A DNA stretch of 34,616 bases from the NCBI GenBank assembly GCA_947626445.1, contig CANQSC010000003.1, positions 1 to 34,616 on the forward strand. Reading direction: 5' to 3'. Made by a program: the position numbers and the translations under genes. The notes under the pieces are model-generated. The model made no database searches. It worked only from the letters and a program-made list of their open reading frames with translations, and was not told the DNA's origin. Origin of the DNA: an uncultured Bacilli bacterium (GTDB taxonomy: Bacteria; Bacillota_I; Bacilli_A; RF39; UBA660). This document shows, in pieces, positions 19,017 through 28,419 of the stretch. Each line of letters opens with the position of its first letter. Position 1 is the first letter of the stretch.

Positions 19017-19262
19017 CTAATTTATTTTTTGATTAATACTTGGTAAAACAATATTATTAATTTTTTTATAATTGTTTTCATTAATATTTAAATATTTTTT
19101 TAATGTATCTTTTTCAATAATGGTATTATTTAATTTAACAGTATCATTCATTTCATTTATTAGTTTTTTATGAATAATGCTTAATTCTCCTAAATTATGA
19201 TTTAATTTAATAACTAATTGTTGTAAAATTTGATACTTTTTTTTAGTTGCTTCATCTATCAT
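19017..19262 (-). CDS. 81-aa small helical protein (Lap/Esx-like candidate)
   Basis: All-helical composition, 4-nt overlap with the next gene, directly upstream of the effector gene. Confidence 0.45.
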   Translation of the reverse strand: MIDEATKKKYQILQQLVIKLNHNLGELSIIHKKLINEMNDTVKLNNTIIEKDTLKKYLNINENNYKKINNIVLPSINQKIN

Positions 19263-19552
19263 AAATCACCTATATTTTCAAGTATACTTTCTGTTTCTTT
19301 AACTTGTTTTTGATATTTACTTATATTTTTTTCTAAGACAATAACATTATTTTGAAAATTACGATTTATAACCTGTAAATTTTTAATTAAATTTATTTCA
19401 AAATTATTTATTTTATTTACATTTGTAGATTTATAAATGCTATTTATCTGACTATTTTTATTTAATGATTCAATATTTAGTAAACATTCTTTTTGATAAA
19501 ATTTCATTTTATTTAAATTTAACTTAAGTAATGCTTCATTTAATATTGCCAT
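19259..19552 (-). CDS. 97-aa small helical protein (Lap/Esx-like candidate)
   Basis: WXG100-sized coiled-coil protein within the T7SS locus. Confidence 0.45.
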   Translation of the reverse strand: MAILNEALLKLNLNKMKFYQKECLLNIESLNKNSQINSIYKSTNVNKINNFEINLIKNLQVINRNFQNNVIVLEKNISKYQKQVKETESILENIGDL

Positions 19553-19567
19553 TTTATCTTATCCTCT

Positions 19568-20128
19568 CTATAAGTAATTTATATATTCTAATTCTTTAAT
19601 AATTCGATTTTCATATTTAGATACAAGACTATTTATTTCAATTTCTTTTCTTTCAATATTTTTTATGGTATTTTTAACGTTATAATATATCTTTTTTATA
19701 CTTTGTTGATTATTTACTAAATCAGTTTTAATATTTAAAATTATTTCTTTTTCGGTTGGGCAAAAACTTAAATCCATATTGTTAATTAAATTTATAGAAT
19801 CAGCAATTTGATTTAAATATTTTTCAAAGATATTAAATAAAGAATTTTTGTTATCTTTTAAATAATAAATTTGTTTAGCAATTGGTTCATATTTAAAAAC
19901 TATACTTTTAAATATTTCATTTAATTCTTTTAAATCTAAAATAACTTTGTTTGATTCATTTTTTTGATAATTAATTTGATCTAAATATAATTTTGAATGT
20001 TCGTCTTGCCAGCAATCCATAGCTTGATTTAAGGCATTATAAAAATTCAAATAATTTAATTCATAAGAATCAATTATTTGTTTAATTTGTAAACTTTGTT
20101 TTTTTAATAGTTCTACGTCAATTCTCAT
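19568..20128 (-). CDS. 186-aa WXG-like helical protein
   Basis: NALNQAMDCWQDEHSKLYLDQINYQK resembles the WXG100 turn; coiled-coil C-terminus. Confidence 0.5.
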   Translation of the reverse strand: MRIDVELLKKQSLQIKQIIDSYELNYLNFYNALNQAMDCWQDEHSKLYLDQINYQKNESNKVILDLKELNEIFKSIVFKYEPIAKQIYYLKDNKNSLFNIFEKYLNQIADSINLINNMDLSFCPTEKEIILNIKTDLVNNQQSIKKIYYNVKNTIKNIERKEIEINSLVSKYENRIIKELEYINYL

Positions 20129-20144
20129 AATTGCCTCATATTCT

Positions 20145-20182
20145 CTTAAATAAGTAAAATAAATTTATTTTACTTATTTAAG
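20145..20182. repeat. 38-nt perfect palindrome
   Basis: CTTAAATAAGTAAAATAAA|TTTATTTTACTTATTTAAG reads as its own reverse complement. Confidence 0.9.
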
Positions 20183-20204
20183 AAAAAACAAATACGTTTT
20201 TTCT
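20181..20204 (-). terminator. Hairpin at the Esx-like gene stop (possible terminator/attenuator)
   Basis: AGAAAAAAC-GTATTT-GTTTTTTCT, 9-bp stem with a T-run. Confidence 0.55.
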
Positions 20205-20847
20205 AATCATTTCCTGCAAATGCTTGAGCAATTTTACCTTCAGTATTTTTATAATTGGTAACAGTAGTATTTATTGCACTTTTTAATTGAGAACTACAAC
20301 CAGTAAAAGTTGTATTAATATTGTTCTTAATCGTATTTAATGATGCTAGTAAATTAGCTGCTGATTCGCCACCAATAAAACCACAAGTTTGAACAGCAGT
20401 TACAGCACGACTTAAGGCACCTTGAGCTGCACCATTAATAATTTGTAAACTATTAGTAGTTGTATTAGCAGCAGATAAGTCAATACCTCTTACCCCATTA
20501 ATGTTTTCTTTAATTACAGAAGTATTAAGTTCTTTACGTGTTGAGGTATAAGATGGTGCTGAAAAAGTAGCGCCAGTTTGATTAGCCCAATTTTGGCCAG
20601 CTGTTTTCATAGAATTAACAACACTTGTAAAAATTTTTTCAGCATCTTTTGTTAATTTATCCATTGCTGGTTTAACTGAGTCATTAAAATATTTTTGTGC
20701 ATTGCTGCATGCCCATAAATTTCCCATTTTGTCAACAAATTGTGATTGAAACTTTCCACATAAAATATCCATTGTGTCATTAGCTGCTGTAATAAAATTA
20801 TTCATTGATGTTCTAACAATTGCAGGATCAAAACCCATTAAAGCCAT
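20203..20847 (-). CDS. Esx/WXG100-like secreted protein (double-length)
   Basis: N-terminal FDPAIVRTSMNNFITAANDTMDILC...GNLWACSNAQKYFND; C-terminal VTNYKNTEGKIAQ (YxxxE). Likely start MALMGFD after GGAGAGC. Confidence 0.65.
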   Translation of the reverse strand: MALMGFDPAIVRTSMNNFITAANDTMDILCGKFQSQFVDKMGNLWACSNAQKYFNDSVKPAMDKLTKDAEKIFTSVVNSMKTAGQNWANQTGATFSAPSYTSTRKELNTSVIKENINGVRGIDLSAANTTTNSLQIINGAAQGALSRAVTAVQTCGFIGGESAANLLASLNTIKNNINTTFTGCSSQLKSAINTTVTNYKNTEGKIAQAFAGND

Positions 20848-20891
20848 TTTTAGCTCTCCTTTCACTTGATAGTTTACCCTATCACAATTTA

Positions 20892-20920
20892 ATTATAATA
20901 AACTTTCTTTATTTTGCCAA
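20892..20920 (-). promoter_or_regulatory. Sigma70-type promoter of the Esx-like gene: TTGGCA - 17 nt - TATAAT
   Basis: Direct reading, -35 at 20915-20920 and -10 at 20892-20897. Confidence 0.7.
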
Positions 20921-20952
20921 TTAAAGATAATTTTTTTGACGTTTTTTGACAC

Positions 20953-21213
20953 TTATTTAGTAAATATAAATAATTCCGTACCATTTCTTATATCCGTATA
21001 AATAACTACTTCATTATTGTGATAAACTCGACAATTATCCTTATTTAATAAAATGTATTCTTCATTATTTGCAAATATAGTCCCCGTTAAATCTATTATT
21101 GATTTAATTAACATTTTTTTAATTTTCCAAATTACTTCATTTACTGGTAAAAATAAATCAAAAGTTTCATTTAAAGTTGGAACAGTTAATTTTATTAAAA
21201 CTTTATTTTCCAA
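20953..21213 (-). CDS. esaB: YukD/EsaB-like ubiquitin-fold T7SS protein
   Basis: 86 aa directly after EssC; VLIKLTVPTLNETFDLFLPVNEVIWKIKKMLIKSI...NGTELFIF. Confidence 0.6.
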   Translation of the reverse strand: MENKVLIKLTVPTLNETFDLFLPVNEVIWKIKKMLIKSIIDLTGTIFANNEEYILLNKDNCRVYHNNEVVIYTDIRNGTELFIFTK

Positions 21214-21215
21214 AA

Positions 21216-24200
21216 TTATTCCTCCTCTTTAGATATAAAATCAATTAATTTACATAAAATTGGGGTACTCTCTGATATAATATATCCCATTTGATTATTA
21301 TAATCTTTAGTCATATCTCTAGTAATATTTGATAAATGAAATAAAGTTTGATCCGCAATTCCTTTACCTACCCATAAGCCGTCATTTAAACTAAAAGTGC
21401 TAGTAAACCATTGCTCATAAGCATAATTTTTAACTTTGTTAGCACCATCTATAATAAGAGGATAAATTTTTTCATAAGTTTTTAATAAATTAAAGAAATT
21501 GGTTAATTTATCAGAATCAACTTTACTTATAAATTTATCAAGATTATAGATAATAATTATACCTTTTAAAGTATTTTTTTGATTAATTAAATTATTCATA
21601 TATTCTATAATACTATCCATTAATTGATCAAAATTTTCTGTGTAATAATTAGGATAAGTAATTTTATTTAAACTTAAGTCTTTACTAGAATCAATAATAA
21701 TTAATTGAGTATTTTTAAGATGACTTATTTCTTCTATTAAACTTAACGTAAAATTTTTAAGATTACCAATTTTATTAGATGTTATAATATTACCTAAATT
21801 AGTAGAAAAATCTAAAGAAAGAATTTCTAAATCATTTTTACTTATAGCAATTGGTAAAGATGTGACATCACTAAGATGTTCTTCAATATCTTTCAAACGA
21901 ATTATATTTGGTAAAGTCGGAATTTTACGAGCTTTGTTTTTATTTAAATTTTGTTGTTCTATGACAAAATCGTTAATTTCTTTAGTCATTTTAGAATCTA
22001 ATGGGAAAGGTGTGGCTGTTTGAAACTCATATACTTCATCAGTTCTAAATAAGCCTCGGCCAAAAATATTTTTAGGAATAATTTTAGTATGAACATCAAA
22101 TATAGAACGATAATCATTATCATCTTTTAATTTAAAGGCTATAATATTTGGACAATTTTGAGATATTTTAGTATGAACAGAATTAACTTGGTTAGCTGTT
22201 ATAATAAAGATTATTCCATAATGTTCTGAATCTCTTATTAATTCTGGTAATTCATCATATAAATCTTGATTAGCTTCATAAATACTATCATAATTATTCA
22301 TAATAATAGCTTTAATTGGTAACTTCTTTTCGTTTTTTTGATTATATAATTCAAAATCACCATTATAGTCTGATAAAATCTTTTTACGTTTTTTGATATC
22401 TTCTTTAATTAACTTCCATAAATTATTATATTTTTCGTCTTCAAGGGCTAAGACAAGACCACCAACATGAGGTAATTTAGAATATTTGACTAGTGATTCA
22501 GAACCATAATCAATTATATAAAAATTAATATCATCAGCTTGATAATTTTTAGCAGTTTCATAAATAATTGTATTTAATAAATTTTCATTTTCGCTACCAT
22601 CGTTTCCATAAATAATAGTATTGCCATTTTTTAAATAAGAATAGGTAACTAAATTTTGTTGTTGATATTGTGGAGCATCATACTCACCTATTATAATTTT
22701 TATTTCATCGGTTTTTTGATAATGATATTTATTTTCTAGAGAAGACACTAAAACATCAGATGGCAAACTTTCTAACCATAATCTTTTAGCTTTCATTCCT
22801 AAATTTTGCGATACCGAAATGATATTTTTTAAGATGGCTGTAATTTGTTCACCTTCAGCTTGAACATGATTTTGACTTGAAGCTTGAATGTTTTTAATAA
22901 AAGTGCCACTTTCATCGATAAAATTGATACTTCTATCTACTTGTTTAATAAGTTTTTCACTAGGATAATAATTAGCTCCAGCATAGGCAGATTGGCCTAA
23001 AACAAAATATTCGTCAAAACCAACTTGTAAATAAAATCTTCCGGTTTGCTTTATGGCCGCTGCTTCAGGTCGTTTTAGCATTTCTCTACTATCTTGTTCA
23101 TCACTTACTTTTAAACAAACCCGAAAACGAGTATTAGACCAAATTTGATCATTGACAACACCACTTGGTTTTTGAGTTGCTAAAATAAGATGAACCCCTA
23201 AACTACGACCAATACGCGCGACACTAATTAAATCATCCATAAAGTCAGGTTGATTAACTTTTAATTCAGCAAATTCATCGCATATGATAAATAAATGAGG
23301 AATTGGTGTATCTAATCGTCCTTCATTATAATATCTTTGATATTTATATATATCTATAGTACTTTCACTTAATTTATCTCTTGCTTCATTAAAAATAGTT
23401 TGTCTTCTTTTAATTTCACTATTAATACTTACTAATGCTCGGTCAATTTCTGACTTATCTAAATTGGTTATTGTTCCCGCTAAATGAGGTAAAACTAAAT
23501 TAGTAGTTTTATTTTCAAAGGCATAGGCTAAGCCCCCACCTTTATAGTCTATTAAAATAAATGCTACTTCTTCAGGACTATAATTAATTGCCAAAGATAA
23601 AATATAAGTAATAATAAATTCTGATTTACCTGAACCAGTAGTACCAGCTATTAAACCATGAGGTCCATGAAATTTTTCATGTAAATCCAAATATAATAAA
23701 TCACCATGTTCATCTACACCAACTTCAGCTTTTAAACTTAATGTTGCATCATTTCTCTGCCATCTATTTAAAATATTTAATTGCTCTACTTTACCTACTT
23801 TTTCCATCTCTAAAAAATTAATACTATTTGGTAATTGACTTAAATTATTTTCAAATTCAATAGGAATATTAGCTAAAGCTTTAACGATGTTACTCATGTT
23901 AAGGTTATAATGAATTTCATCAGTAAAACTACTTTTTTCTTGATTTTCATAAGCATTAATTAAAATCTCTGAGGTGCGGTCACCAATGGTAATAAAATTA
24001 TTACATTTACTTGGTAATTTACTCAATTTATTTTCAATAAACACAATACTAAAACCAAGATTTACATCTAATTCAGTTAAATCTTTAACAAAATCAAAAC
24101 GTTTAAATTCGTCTATTTCATCCATGATGATAAAATAATAAGGCTTAGGAGTATAATTTTTATTACTACTTTTAGCGATCCTTGAATTAAGTTCACTTTC

Positions 24201-25766
24201 TAGGTAATCAGCAATGGTTTTAGCACTTTCTTTATTAGTTGAAAAAAATCTTAATGTTTTTTCGTCATTAAAGTTATGATTTAAATATTTTAAGTATTCC
24301 CATAAATATGCGTTTTGCTCATTAGTAAATAAAACAATTTTGACATCTTCATATGTGTAAAAAGTTAAGATTTGTAAAAGTAAATTATTAACAAAGGCAA
24401 TAGTTTTTCCGGGAATACCCATAATTGCTGTTAGTTTGTGTTCATAAAATGAATAACCTAACGGAACATTTGGAATAAATTTATACTTTTCAATTAGATT
24501 TTCAGCTTGTTCTCTTAATTCATTTTCATCAACTTTAAAATCTTCTTCATTATATTCTACTTTAACATCTAGGGGTTGATTGCCAATTCCTACTCTAAGA
24601 GTTAGAAAATCACTTTGGTCAAGTCTTTTATCCCAAAAGTTCATGCTTTTATTGGCAATTGTGGAAAGACAATCTTCTATGGTTAGTAAATTTTCTAAAA
24701 TAATTACTTTTTGAAGTTCCTTTTCATCCGCGAAGGTTTTTTCTTTTTTGCTTAAATATTTATTGTATTTTTCAATGATTTCTTTATGGTGTTTCTTTTG
24801 TTGACGGCGATTATAAAATTGGGTTAATAATGGCCAAACTAACATGGATATTAACATAGCACTACTGGTAATTAATTGAGGCCAAGATTCGGCCATGGAT
24901 GTAGTTTTTCTAGTAATGCTAGTTATGGTACTTACTAGCATTGCTGCTCCCGTTACGCCCATTGTAAGCATTGGGCCAATTACTAAAATTAAAGGAAGTT
25001 CATTTTTGCTTTCTTCAGGTGGGGGACTTATTTTAATTGTTTTCGATTCAATTGTTCTTCTAAGTCTTGGCGCTTTAGAATAATAATCAACGGGTTGATA
25101 TAAATTGTTATCTTTTAATTCAATGTTTTTAGGAGGTTCTTCATTAACATAAACATGTGGTTTGATATTTGTTTTACCATTAATAATATTTAAATCTTTT
25201 TCAGAAGTTATAATTAAAAAGAAAGATTTTAAAAAGATTAACCTTATACCATAGATGTCTATTTCATCACCAATTTTTAAATAGGCACTCTTTTTTGAAT
25301 AAACTTTTTGATTAATGTATAAATTATTTTGACCTTTATTAATTATTTGAAGGCCTTGATTACCATTATTTAATTCAAATAAAATATTTTTAAAATATGG
25401 GCATTTATTTTTGATATTAACATTATTTTCGTTGCCAATTAAAAGTTCTAAGTTTGAAGGATATTCATAAGTTAATACCTTTTGAGTTAAAGGACTAGTT
25501 ACATAAATTAAAAATAATTTTTGATCTCTTTTAATAACATAGTATTCATTAACATTTAAAGCAACTTTTTTTACTGAGATTTGATTGCTATAAATATCCA
25601 TATCTTCTAAAGCATATAAAACCCATTTGCCATTTTGAGCTTCTATATTAATTAAACTATTTTTGTTTTTTTCATAATCAAAAGAATAACTACCAGAAAC
25701 GCTAGTAGGTAAACGAAAATTAATAAGTCGATCATTTAAATATAAAGTTATTATCACATCAATCAC
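21216..25766 (-). CDS. essC: Type VII secretion FtsK/SpoIIIE ATPase EssC
   Basis: N-terminal FHA-like region, two TM segments, GLIAGTTGSGKSEFI Walker A, PHLFIICDEFAELK Walker B, ATQKPSGVVNDQIWSN; degenerate second and third ATPase domains. Confidence 0.92.
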   Translation of the reverse strand: MIDVIITLYLNDRLINFRLPTSVSGSYSFDYEKNKNSLINIEAQNGKWVLYALEDMDIYSNQISVKKVALNVNEYYVIKRDQKLFLIYVTSPLTQKVLTYEYPSNLELLIGNENNVNIKNKCPYFKNILFELNNGNQGLQIINKGQNNLYINQKVYSKKSAYLKIGDEIDIYGIRLIFLKSFFLIITSEKDLNIINGKTNIKPHVYVNEEPPKNIELKDNNLYQPVDYYSKAPRLRRTIESKTIKISPPPEESKNELPLILVIGPMLTMGVTGAAMLVSTITSITRKTTSMAESWPQLITSSAMLISMLVWPLLTQFYNRRQQKKHHKEIIEKYNKYLSKKEKTFADEKELQKVIILENLLTIEDCLSTIANKSMNFWDKRLDQSDFLTLRVGIGNQPLDVKVEYNEEDFKVDENELREQAENLIEKYKFIPNVPLGYSFYEHKLTAIMGIPGKTIAFVNNLLLQILTFYTYEDVKIVLFTNEQNAYLWEYLKYLNHNFNDEKTLRFFSTNKESAKTIADYLESELNSRIAKSSNKNYTPKPYYFIIMDEIDEFKRFDFVKDLTELDVNLGFSIVFIENKLSKLPSKCNNFITIGDRTSEILINAYENQEKSSFTDEIHYNLNMSNIVKALANIPIEFENNLSQLPNSINFLEMEKVGKVEQLNILNRWQRNDATLSLKAEVGVDEHGDLLYLDLHEKFHGPHGLIAGTTGSGKSEFIITYILSLAINYSPEEVAFILIDYKGGGLAYAFENKTTNLVLPHLAGTITNLDKSEIDRALVSINSEIKRRQTIFNEARDKLSESTIDIYKYQRYYNEGRLDTPIPHLFIICDEFAELKVNQPDFMDDLISVARIGRSLGVHLILATQKPSGVVNDQIWSNTRFRVCLKVSDEQDSREMLKRPEAAAIKQTGRFYLQVGFDEYFVLGQSAYAGANYYPSEKLIKQVDRSINFIDESGTFIKNIQASSQNHVQAEGEQITAILKNIISVSQNLGMKAKRLWLESLPSDVLVSSLENKYHYQKTDEIKIIIGEYDAPQYQQQNLVTYSYLKNGNTIIYGNDGSENENLLNTIIYETAKNYQADDINFYIIDYGSESLVKYSKLPHVGGLVLALEDEKYNNLWKLIKEDIKKRKKILSDYNGDFELYNQKNEKKLPIKAIIMNNYDSIYEANQDLYDELPELIRDSEHYGIIFIITANQVNSVHTKISQNCPNIIAFKLKDDNDYRSIFDVHTKIIPKNIFGRGLFRTDEVYEFQTATPFPLDSKMTKEINDFVIEQQNLNKNKARKIPTLPNIIRLKDIEEHLSDVTSLPIAISKNDLEILSLDFSTNLGNIITSNKIGNLKNFTLSLIEEISHLKNTQLIIIDSSKDLSLNKITYPNYYTENFDQLMDSIIEYMNNLINQKNTLKGIIIIYNLDKFISKVDSDKLTNFFNLLKTYEKIYPLIIDGANKVKNYAYEQWFTSTFSLNDGLWVGKGIADQTLFHLSNITRDMTKDYNNQMGYIISESTPILCKLIDFISKEEE

Positions 25767-25839
25767 CTTAATTATTCTCTATTAAATATTTTAACAAATA
25801 AAAAAGATAAAATAAAGAAGAATTATGTTGGTTTGATGG

Positions 25840-26556
25840 TTATTTTAAGATTTTCTTTTTTATTTTATCGTAAGAACGAGGATATTTACTATCGGTTAAG
25901 GATTTTTTTTGAATATCTAAGATAGTACGATGCCCAGCGTTATTAGGTAAGGTGAATTCTTCAGTTGAAATAATTGATGATGAAAGTTCTTTTAAAGCAC
26001 CTAAAGAATTATTTTGTTCTTCTAAAGTTATATTAGCTTTCATAATTAGAAAGTGACCATTTACTTTTAAAGTAGGAATTCCTAATTCAAGCAAAATTCT
26101 TAATTCGGCAACTGCACGAGAAGTTATATAGTCAAATTTTTCACGATTATATCTTGCATAATCTTCAGCTCTTTCTTCTACTAATGTGACATTTTTTAAA
26201 TTTAATTTAGAAATACATTCCTTTAAAAATTTGATTTTTTTATTATTTGAATCTAATAAAGTAACTTGTAAATTAGGATAAACAATTGCTAAGATGAGAC
26301 CTGGAAAACCTGCTCCAGTACCAATATCTAATAAAGATTGATTAGTAAAATTAGTTACTTTGGAAAGCGTTAAAGAATCATAAAAGTGTTTTAAGTAAAC
26401 TTCATCAAGATTTTTAATAGCTGTTAAATTAGTGTGTTCATTATAAGAAAGTAAAAAATTAGCATATGTTTTTAATTGTTCTTGTTGGTCACTAGTTAAA
26501 TCAATATTTAATTTAGTTAATTCATTTATAAATTCATTTTCTTTCATCTTTACCAT
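25840..26556 (-). CDS. rsmG: 16S rRNA (guanine-N7) methyltransferase
   Basis: LLDIGTGAGFPGLILAIVYP, TSRAVAEL; synteny with mnmG. Confidence 0.92.
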   Translation of the reverse strand: MVKMKENEFINELTKLNIDLTSDQQEQLKTYANFLLSYNEHTNLTAIKNLDEVYLKHFYDSLTLSKVTNFTNQSLLDIGTGAGFPGLILAIVYPNLQVTLLDSNNKKIKFLKECISKLNLKNVTLVEERAEDYARYNREKFDYITSRAVAELRILLELGIPTLKVNGHFLIMKANITLEEQNNSLGALKELSSSIISTEEFTLPNNAGHRTILDIQKKSLTDSKYPRSYDKIKKKILK

Positions 26557-28414
26557 ATTCCTTTTTTAAATAAACACTTAAAATAGCTATATCACTTGGA
26601 TTCACCCCACTAATGCGAGCTGCTTGGGCGATTGTTAGAGGTCTTATTTGTTCAAATTTTTGACGAGCTTCAGAGGCTAAGTTTTTAACATTTTGATAAT
26701 TAAGATCAGATGGAATTTGCTTTTCTTCTAACTTAGCCATTTTTTCAACTTCTTTATAAGTTTTTTTGATGTATCCTTCGTATTTAGTCATGATTTCCAC
26801 TTCTTCTTGAATTTCTTTATCAAATGATATTTCTATAAATTCATTTAAAAATTTTAAAGTTATCTCTGTTCTTTTTAATAAAGCTAAGTAAGACATTGAG
26901 GTCGCTGGAACATTCATATTTTTTTCAATGAATTTTTCTTTAACTGAAGAAGTTATTTTTAATTTATTTTGTTTTAGAAATTCTTCTAATTCTTTTATTT
27001 GGGTTAGTTTATCTAAGTAATGTTTGTATTGTTCATCAGTAATACTACCTACTTTTTTAGCATATTCACGAAGTCTTAAATCAGCATTATCATGACGAAG
27101 AATTAAACGATATTCAGCTCTTGATGTTAACATACGATATGGTTCTTTAGTTCCCTTGGTTACTAAGTCATCTATTAAAACACCGATGTAAGCATCATTT
27201 CTTTTTAAGATTAAAGGGGCTTTTTGTTCAAGTTTTAAACTAGCATTAATACCAGCAAGAAGACCTTGGGCAGCAGCTTCTTCATAGCCACTTGTACCAT
27301 TAATTTGACCTGCTGTATAAAGATTATTAATAACTTTGTTTTCTAAAGATGGATATATTTGTAAAGGATTTATTGCATCATATTCGATAGCATAAGCATA
27401 TTTAGTTATAATGGCATTTTCTAGACCACTTAAACTATGAACCATTTTTTCTTGAATATCTCTTGGCATCGAAGTTGAAAATCCTTGTAAATACCATTCA
27501 TCATAGTAAAGACTTTCAGGCTCTAAAAAAAGTTGATGACGTTCTTTATCTTTAAAACGCACGAGTTTATCTTCAATGCTTGGACAATAACGAGGTCCAA
27601 CTCCGGTTACATATCCTCCATACATCGCTGATTTTTCTAAGTTATCCAAAATTATTTTATGAGTATTTTGATTAGTATAAATTAAATAACACTTTTGCTG
27701 TTCATTTGGATTATAAGTTGCTTTATTATCACAAGAAAAAGTCCAAAACTCATCATCACCTTTCTCTTCTTGCATTTTGGAAAAGTCAATTGATGAAGCT
27801 TTAATTCTTTGAGGAGTTCCCGTTTTTAATCTTTGAATTTCTAAACCATATTTTTTTAGATTATCACTTAAATGATTACTACGGTCTTCTCCATGAGGAC
27901 CGCCTTCCGTATTTTCACTACCAATTAAAATATTAGCTTTTAAATAAGTTCCGGTTGTTAAAATTACCGATTTACTATAAATTTCTTTACCATCAGCTAA
28001 AATAACCCCTTTTACTTCATTATTTTTAATAATTAAATCTTCAACTTTAGCTTCTAAAATTTCTAGATTAGGTGTTTCTTCTAAAGCTTTTAACATGTTT
28101 TTAGGATATGTTACTTTATCAGCTTGGGCTCTTAGAGAACGAACAGCAGGACCTTTAGAATTATTTAGCATTTTGATTTGAAAATGAGAAATATCGGCGA
28201 TTTTGCCCATAAGCCCTCCTAAAGCATCAATTTCTCTTACAATAATTCCTTTAGCAGAACCTCCTATTGAGGGATTACATGGCATATCGCCAATATTTTT
28301 TTTATTCATGGTAATTAGTAAGGTCTTATGGCCTTTAAAAGCTGAAATATGAGAAGCCTCTATTCCTGCATGACCTCCACCAACAACAATTATATCGTAA
28401 TTCATTTTTAACAC
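26534..28414 (-). CDS. mnmG: tRNA uridine 5-carboxymethylaminomethyl modification enzyme
   Basis: VVGGGHAGIEAS, GDMPCNPSIGGSAKG, GTSGYEEAAAQGLLAGIN. Confidence 0.95.
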   Translation of the reverse strand: MLKMNYDIIVVGGGHAGIEASHISAFKGHKTLLITMNKKNIGDMPCNPSIGGSAKGIIVREIDALGGLMGKIADISHFQIKMLNNSKGPAVRSLRAQADKVTYPKNMLKALEETPNLEILEAKVEDLIIKNNEVKGVILADGKEIYSKSVILTTGTYLKANILIGSENTEGGPHGEDRSNHLSDNLKKYGLEIQRLKTGTPQRIKASSIDFSKMQEEKGDDEFWTFSCDNKATYNPNEQQKCYLIYTNQNTHKIILDNLEKSAMYGGYVTGVGPRYCPSIEDKLVRFKDKERHQLFLEPESLYYDEWYLQGFSTSMPRDIQEKMVHSLSGLENAIITKYAYAIEYDAINPLQIYPSLENKVINNLYTAGQINGTSGYEEAAAQGLLAGINASLKLEQKAPLILKRNDAYIGVLIDDLVTKGTKEPYRMLTSRAEYRLILRHDNADLRLREYAKKVGSITDEQYKHYLDKLTQIKELEEFLKQNKLKITSSVKEKFIEKNMNVPATSMSYLALLKRTEITLKFLNEFIEISFDKEIQEEVEIMTKYEGYIKKTYKEVEKMAKLEEKQIPSDLNYQNVKNLASEARQKFEQIRPLTIAQAARISGVNPSDIAILSVYLKKEYGKDERK

Positions 28415-28419
28415 GTCCT

